Assembly (NCBI GenBank): GCA_030340625.1
Contig: JAOPHQ010000603.1
Coordinates: forward strand, 1-64,000
From: Merluccius polli
Lineage: Eukaryota > Chordata > Actinopteri > Gadiformes > Merlucciidae
Reading direction: 5' to 3'
DNA length: 64,000 bases
Positions 1 through 12,520 of the stretch are shown one piece after another. Every line of letters starts with the position of its first letter. Positions within the stretch are counted from its first letter, which is position 1. The translations under genes and the position numbers were made by a program. The notes under the pieces are model-generated. The model ran no database searches, was not told where the DNA came from, and worked only from the letters and a program-made list of their open reading frames with translations.

Positions 1-1842
1 GCTTCCTGAGAGTATCCCAGTTTCCTGACCGCCATCTTAGGTTACCTCAAGTGGTACGTCATTGCTCCTTGACCTAATGCTACTCCTGGCTTCTGATGGA
101 TTCACATTCTGAAGAGTTCAACATGCCTGGTCTCAAACCTCACTGTATCTATACTATACTAACTGTCTATACTGTACTGCTCACCAGTACTAATATATTA
201 GATTCTCAGGAAATGGGCTGGAAGAACCACAAAATGATAACTGCAAAATCACAAATTGTAATATTGAAAAATGATATCCTGTTAATTGTCCAGACCAGGG
301 CCGTGCACAGACGTTTTGAGGGGCAGGGGCTCAAGCAAAACAAGGGGCCCTCACCCCACCGACACGCACTACTCCCACCCCGAGGTTGCCACACAGCCAT
401 AATCACACACTATGTTCATAACATGGGACCTGTTCAAATTCTACTGAAACACATGTATCCATGAAAAAAAACCACAGTTTGAATGTTGTAATACAAGTCA
501 GTCAGTGTAAGTAATGCAGTCATGTACCTTTCATTATAAGTAATGATCAGACTCTAGATCAGCAGTCCTACCCCGACATGCTGGATACATAAACCCCTGT
601 ATTTAGGGTTTTAAAACCTCCTTCTGTTTTCATGTTCGGTATCATTTTGTTACACTGCATATATTTTATAAATAAGACATGGGTACAACCTACTGAACTA
701 GTTTGGGTTAGGGTTAGGAGGGGCGGACTAATCAGTAAACTACCAAAACTATGCAAAACCTAACTTCCTGCTTCAGAAATGAATTGCATAGGTTTTCCTG
801 CATGACGTAGATAACGTTGTTTTCATGATAATTAGACTTGCTTGCTTGCTCGCGAGTACCGAGGTGACAAGCCCTACTGACCTACTTCAGTTTTTTAATC
901 GATATATAATATTAAAAGTAAGTGTTGTTCAATCGTGGTTTCATCGTTAACACAGTGCCTACCTGAGTGACGTCATTCACCGTAACCGACCTGGGGATGC
1001 GGTGCGTTCATGACAAGTTCGGAATGTCGAAATATGCGACAAAACCATTTGGGGGGGGTACTTTTTAAATTGATAAGGTGTATTTATTTGTGGATACTAC
1101 TATACATTTCCCTCTTTGTATTTGATATAATTTCAATAACAAATATAAAAGCAGACAAAAAAAAGGGCACTTTTGACTCCGAGGGCAAAAAGGCAGGGCC
1201 TCAAGCCCCCTTGGGCCCCATCTGTGCACATGCCTGCTCTGAGGGCAGAAGGGCAGGGGCTTAAGCCCCCCTTGGGCCTTATCTGTGCACGTGTCTGGTC
1301 CAGACCCTGGGTGATCAGAGATCCTTTTTCAATATTATAACGCAAACGTCAATTAAGACTGTCAACATAGTTGGTTATATTTCTAACATGTTCAACTATA
1401 TTCACTGATATTGCTTGCCATATGCATGTGTATTTCTTATATTAAATTGGGAAACGAGTGCTCAAATGCCATGTATTTATTTCAAATGAATGTGAACTCA
1501 CGAGGCATGTATTTATTTGTAAATTATTGTGATCAGAGTCTGATTAGTTAATGGTCCAGGGACTACTTGATGACATTTTGTTTAAATACAAAAAAAACCC
1601 TCAACTTATAAAAAAGAGAAAACACCATCCACTGAAAACACACTGATAATTTAAACATCAAAAACACTATTTACACAAATGTCCTTGGTTCTATTTACAC
1701 GATTACTATTTTGTACAGGAGAGGAGCCTCTTCTCGCTGCAAGAGACAGAAAACAGTTGTTAGATAATGCAACAGATTCATATTATAAAAATGTAATACA
1801 TCAAACAAATAATATTGATCTCGGGTCTTTCAACCCCCTCAC
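1..1842. other. Intergenic / nmrk2 downstream region
   Basis: No coding exon is recognised here. The stretch is AT-rich and lies 3' of nmrk2 (minus strand), so its right part is probably the nmrk2 3' UTR. Minus-strand AATAAA signals, read as tttatt on the plus strand, occur near 1476-1481 and again about 40 bp higher; both sit in a short repeated phrase (catgtatttattt). A GC-rich fragment at about 296-345 and a 60-bp tandem pair at 1181-1301 share the phrase ggggcaggggct and look like pieces of one dispersed repeat. Confidence 0.5.
1181..1301. repeat. 60-bp imperfect tandem duplication
   Basis: Two head-to-tail copies, 1181-1240 and 1241-1301, both begin gagggca and continue through aagccccc, ttgggcc and tctgtgcac. 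They differ at several scattered positions, so the duplication is not very recent. A related phrase occurs at about 296-345, which suggests a dispersed family. Confidence 0.7.
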
Positions 1843-3916
1843 CTATAAACGATTGAGTAGCGTGTTCTGTATGTCTTCATACACCTGGGTGTAGATCTCC
1901 TCTTTCGTTCTCAAACCGTCCAGATATTCTGTAATACATGAAGAAAGGTTTGGGTCAGTCTTGTCCGGTGATCGTTTAAACCCATCCTCCAACCGGCAAG
2001 CCAAAATGATTAGTATGTGTAAAAGTACCTTTTGGAGTCTGAATCATTTTCTATGAATCACATATTCAATAATATGATACTATGATAATGACACTGTATA
2101 TGTATTATAATAATGTTTTTAAATACACACTGTAAACAATTATACATTTTGAAGATACTATACATTTTTAGATAATGTTTTTTTAACAACTCACCAATGG
2201 GCAAATTATTGTCCTCCATTTCTCTCCTGTGCTTCAGGTACATGGGCCACACATGGCCATCAAACAAGCCTGGTAGGTCTGGGATGGTGTACTGCCTCAT
2301 ACTGGCAAAAAACCCAAAATATTTACTCAAATGAATACCGTGCCATGTTTCTAGAAAGAAAAATATTTGAATGGTGTTTTGTTTGTTTGACTGCACCCAT
2401 TACCTTCTTCTGCTCTTGCACTCCTGGTATGGAATGGTGATGTAGTAGCATTTGTTGAACACGTCCATCAGGGGCCTAGAGGAAGAAATGCATAAAGTTA
2501 ACAAAATGGCCACCCACACACAAACTCTTGTACACAAACTCTCCATGTAGGTCTGGGTAATTTGGTCGTGCTCTTGTGCTACATACAGCCTTATAATTAA
2601 AATAGAATACAAGAAGTTGTACTTCATTATTCCCAGATGGGAAATACCATGAAATGGGTAAACATGGAATTGTTTGTTTGAAAAAATAAATAAATAAAGT
2701 TATCCATAAATTAAGCAATGTGATGAAAGATCGAATTATATCCATCTATATATTATAGATATTGTAGAACAGCTGACATGCAGATAAGTTGTTCCAATCA
2801 CATGATCGTTCACATGTTCTACCAGGAGCCCCTTTCAGCTGAAAGTCTTATCTGCCACCACAGTACGGTACCATGTGACCTGCTGGAGCCAACTACACCA
2901 TGGGGTAGAGGGCACTGTGCATCATATGTTCTTCAACAGTGCATGTTACAGCAGATATCTCTGCCAGTACAGTGTGTGTGTGTGTTGCGATGCATTTCTG
3001 AGAACTATTTAGTCAAGTCAGCCCTCCCAACTCACACGATGTACATGTAAACAACTATCTTTGGTACATCACATTTCAGTTTAGCATCAAACGGTATAAG
3101 GGGTGGGTAGGTGGTGTGGTGAATACGTACAGGTAGTTGTACAGCAGGAAGCCCTCCACAATAAGGATGTGAAGCTGTTCCTCAGGGCCGGTCATGTTGG
3201 AGGTGTTGGACAAGGTGACACCATGGGTACGGGCAAACTTTACAGGGTTCTCCACCCAGCCCTTGATGGTGTTAGTCATTGCCTCCATGTCCAGTGCTGC
3301 GATCACTGAGGACCAGGATAGAAGGAGATGTGGAAATTAGGAGAGGACACACACAATGCTTTACCAACTGTAATATATATATACTATATAATTAGTATAT
3401 GGTATAAAAAGGACACGGTTTGCAAGTAAACAAACCGCGTCCGTAGTATAATAAAAAGGATTTCCTATGGTGGGGTCCAGGTCTTACCATCCCACTGTTT
3501 AAATCCGTCTTCCCCGACTTCTATTTGACCAGGTTTCTGAAATAATAGTCACCAATAAAACATTGCAGCGAGCGGATGTCGACTTCAGCACTTGTTGCAG
3601 ACCCCATTCACACGCCAGAGAAACCGACAAGCACACACTACCAATAACACAGAGATCAAAGTGGAAAACACTGTGTTAGATGTAAAAAAAAAAAAAGTAT
3701 ATTTTTTAAATGTATTATTCACATTTTCTTAGAAAAGTGTGAAAATGCACAGCAAATTGTCTAAAGCAGGCTTTCCATTGGTGATAGGCCTACTAATGAG
3801 TAATAATTACAGACTAAAGGCATGCATAACGACTAGGCCTACGTGCACTTTGTGGTCGTGTGGAGGACAAGTGGGAGCATGGGACTTATGTGAGTGACTC
3901 ATTGCCATTATCTTGC

Positions 3917-3950
<34 letters not shown>

Positions 3951-4630
3951 GGAAAAAACACAGTTTTGTCTGAAGCCTACCTTGAAAAAGTCATCCTGGT
4001 GCACGACACAACAGTTGGGCAGGGATTTCATCAGTTCGTGGGTCAAAGTGGTCTTACCGCCATTAGTGACGCTGTAACCACACGTAAACACACGTCAACG
4101 TGATTAATACATACCCGAAAGGAAATGTAATGTTAAAACATAATACATGTTTATTGTTATGCATGATGGTGTTTCATTCAAAAAAAAGAAAAAAAAGAAA
4201 AGAAAAGCGGAATCCCTCCACTTTTCGTGCAAGTTTCCGCGCTGAAATTTCAAATGTCCCGCTCGAAAGTCTTGACCAACCTAGGTAACCCCTGGCAACA
4301 CTTACTACCAATTACCTATCACTTTTAATTCATTATAGTCACGTCGTATTAAAGGTAACATTAAACAGCAATATGTGATAGGGTTTAAAATCAACGTCGA
4401 GGACGTTAACTATGAAGCCAGACCCCACGTGTGTTGTGATGATGGGTTATCTCATTCAGTCAGCATCACGTACTGCAGAGAACGGCTTCTTCAGACGGTC
4501 ACAACACGTTACGTTTCCATAGACATGTTGTTAAACGATGTTAAATATAATGACATAATGTTAAATACTAACAAAAATACGAACAAATACTATTATAAAC
4601 TTACCCGCCAATTCCTATAATGTACTTCAT
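1843..4630 (-). CDS. nmrk2: Nicotinamide riboside kinase (NMRK2-like)
   Basis: Phosphorylates nicotinamide riboside to NMN in the NAD+ salvage pathway (family knowledge). Seven exons join in phase to 201 aa: 4630-4605, 4071-3981, 3536-3488, 3305-3131, 2475-2404, 2301-2195, 1928-1843 (stop TAG). The start MKYIIGIGG runs straight into the P-loop, with the Walker A motif GVTNGGKTT at residues 9-17 split by intron 1. HQDDFFK (about 33-39) carries the conserved catalytic Asp. VEGFLLYNY, the Arg-rich ECKSRR lid segment and PGLFDGHVWPMY follow. The C-terminus (EYLDGLRTKEEIY, EDIQNTLLNR) resembles NMRK2 more than NMRK1 but lacks the long human NMRK2 tail. It is downstream of atcay in the same orientation, as NMRK2 is beside ATCAY in human. 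NMRK1 is the alternative; synteny favours NMRK2. Confidence 0.93.
3921..3948. repeat. (CA)n microsatellite
   Basis: About 14 CA units lie in nmrk2 intron 2, 33 bp beyond the exon 2 donor. Confidence 0.95.
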
Positions 4631-4639
4631 TTTCGTCCC

Positions 4640-4880
4640 TTTCGTAGATTGGCAATTCACTTCCACTGTATACCCCAACAAAATCCTGTTACTTGCGACG
4701 GGATTGCTCAATAAAACGTAAATATTGCGAAAAGCGGTTAGATGCCCTCCGGCAGCGGCTGAGCAACTAGTTCTCCATTGACAAAATAAAGTCAGTTACT
4801 GGTATTTATACACACGCCCACGTCACGCAGATACGCACGCCCTCGTGCCGCTGTTCCTACGATTGTTCCACACGTCACTT
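4640..4880 (-). promoter_or_regulatory. Probable nmrk2 promoter / 5' UTR
   Basis: The stretch immediately upstream of the nmrk2 ATG is locally CpG-rich (gcgacgggat, cacgtcacgc, acgcacgccctcgtgccg), unlike its AT-rich surroundings. This is consistent with a short CpG promoter. No TATA box or exact start site can be assigned. Confidence 0.4.
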
Positions 4881-4934
4881 CCGTTCCCCGCCTCCATGCA
4901 TTGTGTATGCAGCTCCAACAGACCGGTATGTGGT

Positions 4935-5068
4935 GCTGAGGGGCTAAGCTGAGAGGGTGAGGGTGAGGGGCTGAGAGGGTTGGGTGAGGGGCTGGGCTGA
5001 GAGGGTTAGGGTTAGGGTGAGAGGGTTAGGGTGAGGGTTAGGGTGAGGGTTAACCCTCACCCTAACCC
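4935..5068. repeat. Telomere-like minisatellite (GGGTTAGGGTGAGA family)
   Basis: Degenerate repeats mix gggttaggg, gggtgaggg and gctgagaggg. A short inverted stretch at about 5040-5068 (gggttaaccctcaccctaaccc) flips the strand. The same motif family occurs in the opposite orientation at 44.5-44.86 kb. Confidence 0.8.
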
Positions 5069-5117
5069 TGCCAGGCCGTTGTCACACGAATGGGCCTAGG
5101 TTCATGTCCACCAAAGC

Positions 5118-5180
5118 AGTGGTTCTCCACTGGTCCAGCCTCAGGACGACCATATGTCATTATGGTCCCCCCCCCAAAAA
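5118..5180. mobile_element. hAT-like transposon end fragment
   Basis: The stretch cagtggttctccactggtcc followed by agcctcaggacga resembles the common teleost hAT-type terminus, which starts CAGTGGTTCTC. No matching opposite end or transposase was found nearby, so only a fragment is called. Confidence 0.4.
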
Positions 5181-6145
5181 AAGATTATATAAAATTATTA
5201 TTATATTATATTTTAATATTACATTAATAATATTTGTATATTATTATTATATAAACATAGAAAAACAATATTGCAGTAATCAACCATGCCTTTGTGTGCT
5301 GTTAACATGGAGTGAACAAAAAGCTGCAAAAACTGGGGCTAAACTCAATACTATCATACAGGGCCGACGGACTGCGGGGGAAAGTGAGACAGTCTTGGGG
5401 GGGCCCAAGACAGAGAGAACAATCGCGCAGCAGCACCCTCCCCCCCGCTCAACAATCGCGCCTCTTTCTAATGATAAAGGTTGTTTTTACTCTCTCTCTC
5501 TCTCTCGCTCTAATTTTAGGGCATGCAAAGGAGTGTTTAAAAACAAATCTACCGATAACAAGATGTTTGGATGAAACAGTTTATTTATATACAAAGCAGA
5601 GACTGGCTTTTCCACCTAATAAAGCACACAAGAACCAAGAACCAAAGGCCTACTTGATAATCTTGATGGTTTGAAAGTGAGCAAAAAAAAAAATCAGGAA
5701 AAATAACCGTGCGTGTCCATTAATATGATATGATATATAAGATGTTGTGCTTTTTTTAATAAAATGAATACACTTTAAACACGTGTTGCTTATATCATGC
5801 CAATAATATGCACAGAAATGATAATATTGAGATAACATAGCATTCCTTAGATTCTTTAGTTGTTTGTTCATTTGAGTGCATGTTGTTAACCAACAGGCGC
5901 TCATAACGGTGATTCTTCAGCAGCCGAACCCACTCATAAGAAATGCTGTTAATCTATTAAAGAAGACCTGACGATAGTCTGCTGATTTGAAAAAAAAGCA
6001 AACAAACAAAAAAGTTTCAGGCTAAAACCTTGTGCTGTCTTATTGTTCCACTATGCTATGGTATGTAATCAAAGCTTAGTTTTGATGAGAGAATAGCTGA
6101 AATTCTAGAGGTGACACTGTAAAGACACTCCCAATTGCTATTTTA

Positions 6146-6148
<3 letters not shown>

Positions 6149-6223
<75 letters not shown>

Positions 6224-6233
6224 TGTGTGTGTG

Positions 6234-6268
<35 letters not shown>
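6149..6268. repeat. (TG)n microsatellite, about 120 bp
   Basis: A nearly pure TG repeat with one GA and one GC interruption, in the region 3' of atcay. Confidence 0.97.
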
Positions 6269-7730
6269 TGATGCCACATAACAGGCTTTAATGTTCTGCA
6301 TGATGGTAATCATGCAAATTTATTGAAAACAATTTAATGAAGGCAGACCTAATCTAAAAGTAAACAGTTCTGGTTCTATGCATACTGTTTTACAAATCAC
6401 ATGACAAACCAGATCCATAAGTGTAAAATAACCATAAGCAGGCAATACAATAGTTTTTTTGTACAAAAATAAAAATGTAAACCAAAATGTTTGTGTTCAA
6501 CAGAAGAAAATGAATACGAAAACATTTTGTCTCTCATTTAGGGATATAGAAAAACATAAAACATTTCAGCATGCTTAGTAGAACATATAGAAACAAATCC
6601 ACTTCCACATGTTAATACCATTTGAAGAAAAAAACAAGGCAAGCAAATATATCCATATGAAATAATATTTGATGATTATTTTGTTTTGCTGGTCACCTAC
6701 ACCAAATATGATGTATGGTATCTTATGGTATCTTATGCTATGATTATTCTATAACACAGAATGCTATCCAGGCCACAAGGTGCAAATTAAACCTGTGCTA
6801 CCACACAAAAAGATGGAGGCACGACAAAATGGCAATATACTTACAGGACATATTTGGCCGCAAAACAGCCTTGAAGCTGAAATATTCAACCACAGAGTCG
6901 ATATTGTCTAAGAAATAGTCCTACCAATTTAAACAATCTGACATCGAGCATTGATGGGCTGAAGACATTGAAACATCAATAATCATAATCAAAATGACCA
7001 ATAATCAATATTTCAAGATCTCAGATAACCACAGTGAGATCCCCAAAAGGCCTTTTTATATAGCATCTATAAAGCAAAAATAAATCTAAAGGCTTTTTGA
7101 TGTGTTGGCAAAGCTACATGTGAAGGTTTCTACAGTTAGGAAGCATGGGTGTATAATGTAAAGCTGAAGCACTGCTAGCCGCTTACGCTCCCATGATTTG
7201 TGATTGATGGCAACGACTCCAGATATGCTTCAAACACTTCCAATGGGATATTGTACTTGCCTATTCAATCATTTGACATTCAATGACAAATAGCAGATCA
7301 GATGGTCAAAAGTAGACATTTGAACTTCCAAATGAAGACATGACATCAATTCCTGTATCTTTTGCTAGATTATGTTTGACTAAGGGTGTCTTGTGTGTTC
7401 GTTGGATGTTTTGGCCTTCAGGTATCAAACGAATGCTTCATGCGCCAAACCTTTGCTGTACACTACAAAAAAAGACAAGAAAGACAGTCAGTCAGGCCTA
7501 AATAACATTTTAGAATAGTCTATTACACGTTTTACCATGATTTGGCAATTTACATTATCAATAAATGAGACTACTACATTTTTGTGGTTTTGTTTGTTTT
7601 TTCAATTTTGTTTTATTATTTTTCTATATCATTTGGGAGCCCTCCACCTCCTCCTTGTGGCGAATACGAGAACTACAATAACAAAGTGACCAACTTACCC
7701 ACGTATGAGGAGTCATTCTGAGAATCCTCT

Positions 7731-7983
7731 TTATCCCGAAATCATTGACTTTGGCCTAGAAACAAAATGATGAAAATGATTGCTTGTAAGGATTGTTGTG
7801 TATAATCATATAGGCTATTAGGCCTATGTATTTATTTGTATTTGTATACAAAGCAAGTTGATTTGTATCTAAATGTGTTTGTATAGATGGGAAGTATAGG
7901 CCTATACCTCTCAGACTTTTTAGCAGGTTGCTGTGGGTTTGACTGCTGTTGCTGTTCTTGTTGTCTCTGCTCTTGCTCCAACC

Positions 7984-8082
<99 letters not shown>

Positions 8083-11000
8083 TAGCATTTAGCACAAATA
8101 AGAGACAATCTAGTGTCATTTTATTCTGTATGTTTTGTACATATTTTACCTCTCTTTCCGTGCTTTAATCCTCTCCTCGTCAAATCTGAAAACGATTGCA
8201 TGAATACAAATAAATGTAAATATTTGTTATCAAATAACAAAAATAGGATTAGTTAAAATATGAATGATTCATATTAAAATGTGTTCCTGTATTATTGTGA
8301 TCAAACTATGCAACTATGCCATCTAGAGGTAAGGGACACTTACTGCACCACACACTCTGGGACCTGGACGTGCTCCATGGGAACCATCTCTGCCAGCTCG
8401 TCCAGACTGTGCACATACTGGATCTTATTCATGAACTTTACACTGCAGGGGTGACAAGGGAATCACAACGACACCATCGTTATAGTCTCTATTTTACTCA
8501 TACATATGATGCTCAATGCTTTAAAAAAAAAAAAGAAATTACACAACCTATTCTTTATAGCTTCTGTTTGTACGCCAACTAACTTCACTTATGATCTTTT
8601 AAAAACATAATTACATGATTTTGTATTTGCAAACATTTTGTAATAGCATTTTGTAGTAATGTAATTTGAATTTGAAGTTGTGTATGTTTACTTGTATGTG
8701 TGGTTGTATGTCGTTTGTATAGGTGTAGCGTTGTGTGGTGTGTATGTGTGTCACCTGATGAAGGGTCTGGATATGGCCAGGACGGTGCGTATGAACCAAG
8801 TAGGATGAGCGATGACCAGAGACTTGAGGTTCTTCCTCAACCTAAATCCACAACACAAATAATTAGCTGTTCACGCTATAGGCCATTAACATAGCTACAC
8901 AGTGTCATCATCTCGCTGTCTTTTGTACATTCTTGATGCGTTTGAGATAATCAATAAAGAACCATAATCATCCATCTATCAACATCAAAATAGCAGTTGT
9001 AAGATTTATACTCTAAATAGTTATTAACATAATTCACGACCATAACTCAGTATTATTTTTTGCTTTAACATTCTGCATATGCACCTAGAGTGGGCTAAGG
9101 ATTGCTAAAGATGAGACTGTCTGAGTCATCCTCAGTCTCCTATTGGCTGAAAGCGGCTGACAAGTCCTATTACGGTCCCTTTTCTTCAGTATGAAGCCCT
9201 GTCAATACGGATGCCATGCGTGTCTGTACTAGGAGCCAAAGGTACAACAGCCCCATTAGCCACGCTGTCTTAACCGATTTAATGTGACCTGCGAACAAAG
9301 GGGCTTAAATATATAACACACAAGTAATAAGGCGCATGGTATATATTTTAAAGGAAAATTTGTACACACATTTTAGTACACTCTAATAGTATTTTAAATG
9401 CTAACGTGGTCACTAGAAGACACTCACTAAATACCTTCTGTCAATCATCTGGTAGCACTTCTTCAGCCAGCTGATCCCTGGCATCTTGTTGCGTGGCGTA
9501 GCCCCGTTCATGTAGATGATGAGATAGTCCTCAGCCACCAGCATCTCCAGGCTGCTCACCACATACCTGGAGAGAAAGGCACAGCAAGGCGTTTTTTTTA
9601 CTAGTATTCATTCATGCATTCATTAAAATCCCATTAAGCATATCTGTAATCCTATTATTAACATAAAACATTAAAACTTGAATATATTCCAGTCGGAAAA
9701 CTCGAGAGTGCGCTCAATAATTGGACTCCTGGCGGTCCTGTCAACGAGGGCTCACTTACAGGAAGAGGTTCTCCATGATGTAGTGGTAGTCTGAGCAGCT
9801 GCTGTCTGGCAGGTAGCATGCGGAGAACACAATGATGGCGTTCAAGCCCTCGCCGTAATAACCTGACAAGGGAACACGTGCCAGTGGATGAATACCTCAT
9901 GTCTACCGACCTGAGCAGGAGTCACACACGACACACACACACACTATCATACAGTTACATACACTATCATATATCAGGGGCATTTCTTGCAAACTTAAAG
10001 AATGTTTAATAATATTAATAATATTTTTTATTAGTAGTTTTTATTAGTTTAACAGTATAGTAATAATAATACAGCCTATTTGTATAGCACCTTTGAACAA
10101 GTTTATGAGGTTATAAAGAAGTTATAATAAGTTCTTTAACACTGCACAGTATAAGGGGTTACTTAAAATACTCAATGGGTCAATAGAGGCAGGGATAGGT
10201 TAACAAGAGGACAGATTTGGAGGGAATTTCTTTAAGTCCCCCCTCAACAATATGTACTAGTGTTTTAAAAAAGAAGTGCTCATGGCCTTTACCTACACCG
10301 GTATACTACATGATCGCTAGGCCTTTTTTAACATGTCATATGTCCTCGTGAGGGACTAGACTGAGACGCACCTCCGTGGGTGATGACACGGAGGTAGGGT
10401 CTGATGACCTGCATGTCGATGCGGTGCTCCTGCTCCCCGATGACCACCGTCCTCCACAGACGCCCGTTGGCGCCCACCCCCTCGTCGTCCACGTCCCCGG
10501 AGCCGTCGGCGGGGGCCGCTTTGGCCGAGGCCACCGGTGTGTCGTCTAGACATGAGAAGAAGTGACAGCAGCGACGGCGGGTGACCCATCAGATTAAATC
10601 ACACGCTCAGGGTACTTTGTCTGGAGACGGCGATGTTAAGCGTACATCACAGGAGCGATTGCTTTGAAAGATGAGAAAGGGAGCAGTTTAGGTCTAAGAA
10701 ATAGCAAACACTATTTCCGTTTGACTATTTTGTCATTTTAGCAGAAGCTTTCAAGCTTTCATCCGAAGCAACTTACAGTGATTTTGAGCTTTGAGAGAGG
10801 TTCTGGCTTCCAACTTCGAACCATCATGTTGGGTTAGAACTAAGACAAGTTACATGAATACACTTCATCACATACACTTCTTCATGTACTTGAGCTCCTA
10901 ACCTTCCCATTCAAGGTCGTTCCCGTTGGTGATGAACTCCAGCGAGTCGGTCTCGTCGGGGGTGTCCAGGTCGTCCACGTTGATGTCCAGGTCGTCCGGC

Positions 11001-12209
11001 GTGTCCAGGAAGTCGTCCGACAGCAGGGAGCCCTCGCTCTGGTCCAGGGACAGGTTCATCTCCGGGGCGATCAGCGTACGCCGCTTGCGGTGGGCGGAGG
11101 ACCCGCCTCCGCCGCTCGTACTCACCAGTAGAGAGTTGGGGGGAGCTGGTCAGAAGAAGAAGACAGGGGGAAGGGCAGGGGGGGGCAAGGGTTGGTTTTT
11201 TTTTGCAGATCTTTGCGGATGAAGTGTCAACACATTCGCCTTGGCCGGTACTTTTACTAATTAACAATTACAAAAGTTTAAGCGCATCTCTATGTGGCTT
11301 AACCTGTACTCCCAGACACTGTGGGAATACATGGTTGGCTAAAAGTAAACATAGGGGTTTATGTAATTGGAAGACATCCGATCGGCCCCCCCCCCCCTAA
11401 TGTATGACTCACTGATTCGCTCCACATTCATTCTGGCCTCATTTTACACGACCGAGGCAGCGGAAACAATCAATACATTACATGATGTACACCGAGCATC
11501 GAAGGTCACGACCCCCAACGCAGCCGCTCGGCGTCTGCGCCAGTAGTCCCAACATGTCCTGCATGGATTATCGATTATCATTATGACCGACGTTCGGGAG
11601 CTCCGGTTTAACTCACAGGCTCTGTCGTCCGTGAGGCCGCAGGAGGAGTCCATGTCGCCGTACTCTGGTAGTGGCCTAAAGGACGAAACAAATTCAAACA
11701 CCGTCAACGCTTCCCGAAGCCTCCAGAACCACAACAACCCACTCGATCGGCGCCTGTGACCTGCCAGCGCGACTCTATCCTGCCGGGCTCCCTCCGTATA
11801 ATTTAGCCATCCCGGCCTCCCTGGCATTATAATACCACAACCTCATCATTAGGTCGGTGGTAAGTGCGCTATTAACACAAGCCGGTCGGTGTCAGGCGCC
11901 GGTGTTGTCAGGGATCTCAGCTTAACGATATACATGGAAAAGAGGCGAGCAGCAGAGGAGAGAGATGGTAGTTAACACATCCCTGGGGGACAGGGAGATT
12001 ATAGCGCTGCTAGGCAGGATGGCAAGCAGCAAAACAGGGGGGGGGGGGGGGGGGGGGAGGATGAGGAATAGGAACAAAGCTGAAGACAGCAAAGAAAGAG
12101 TGCGAAAGACAGTCTGTCAAATTCTTCTCTTCTCTAGTCTTATCTGTCACCGCCACCAGAGGAAACGGCGCTTGAATCCATGCATGTACACTGAACTCAG
12201 TGTTTTGTG

Positions 12210-12247
<38 letters not shown>

Positions 12248-12462
12248 TCCACACATGTGTGAGACACATGTATCAGTGTTGTACTCCCGTGTGCACGTGT
12301 CTAAGTGCGCTGTAGGTTACATTAATAGGTTTTTGTTTTCCTCAGCCACCATCCAGAGCCCTGGGTTTTCACAGGACACACGGTTATTAAACATCGTCTA
12401 GGGTTGAGATAACAGAGAGAGAGGGGGAGAGAGAGGGGGAGAGAGGGAGAGAGAGGGAGGGA

Positions 12463-12520
<58 letters not shown>

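Larger units (their letters stand above)
4631..7730. other. nmrk2-atcay intergenic region and atcay 3' UTR
   Basis: No coding exon is recognised. Atcay is transcribed leftwards into this interval, and minus-strand AATAAA signals (tttatt on plus) at 6319-6324 and 5580-5585 are candidate poly(A) sites. A minus-strand splice acceptor-like site (tttttttgtag) at about 7462-7475 and a donor-like gtaagt at about 7695 suggest that the last atcay transcript exons include spliced 3' UTR. The rest holds the telomere-like minisatellite near 5 kb, a hAT-like end near 5.1 kb, AT-rich DNA and a long (TG)n tract. Confidence 0.45.
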
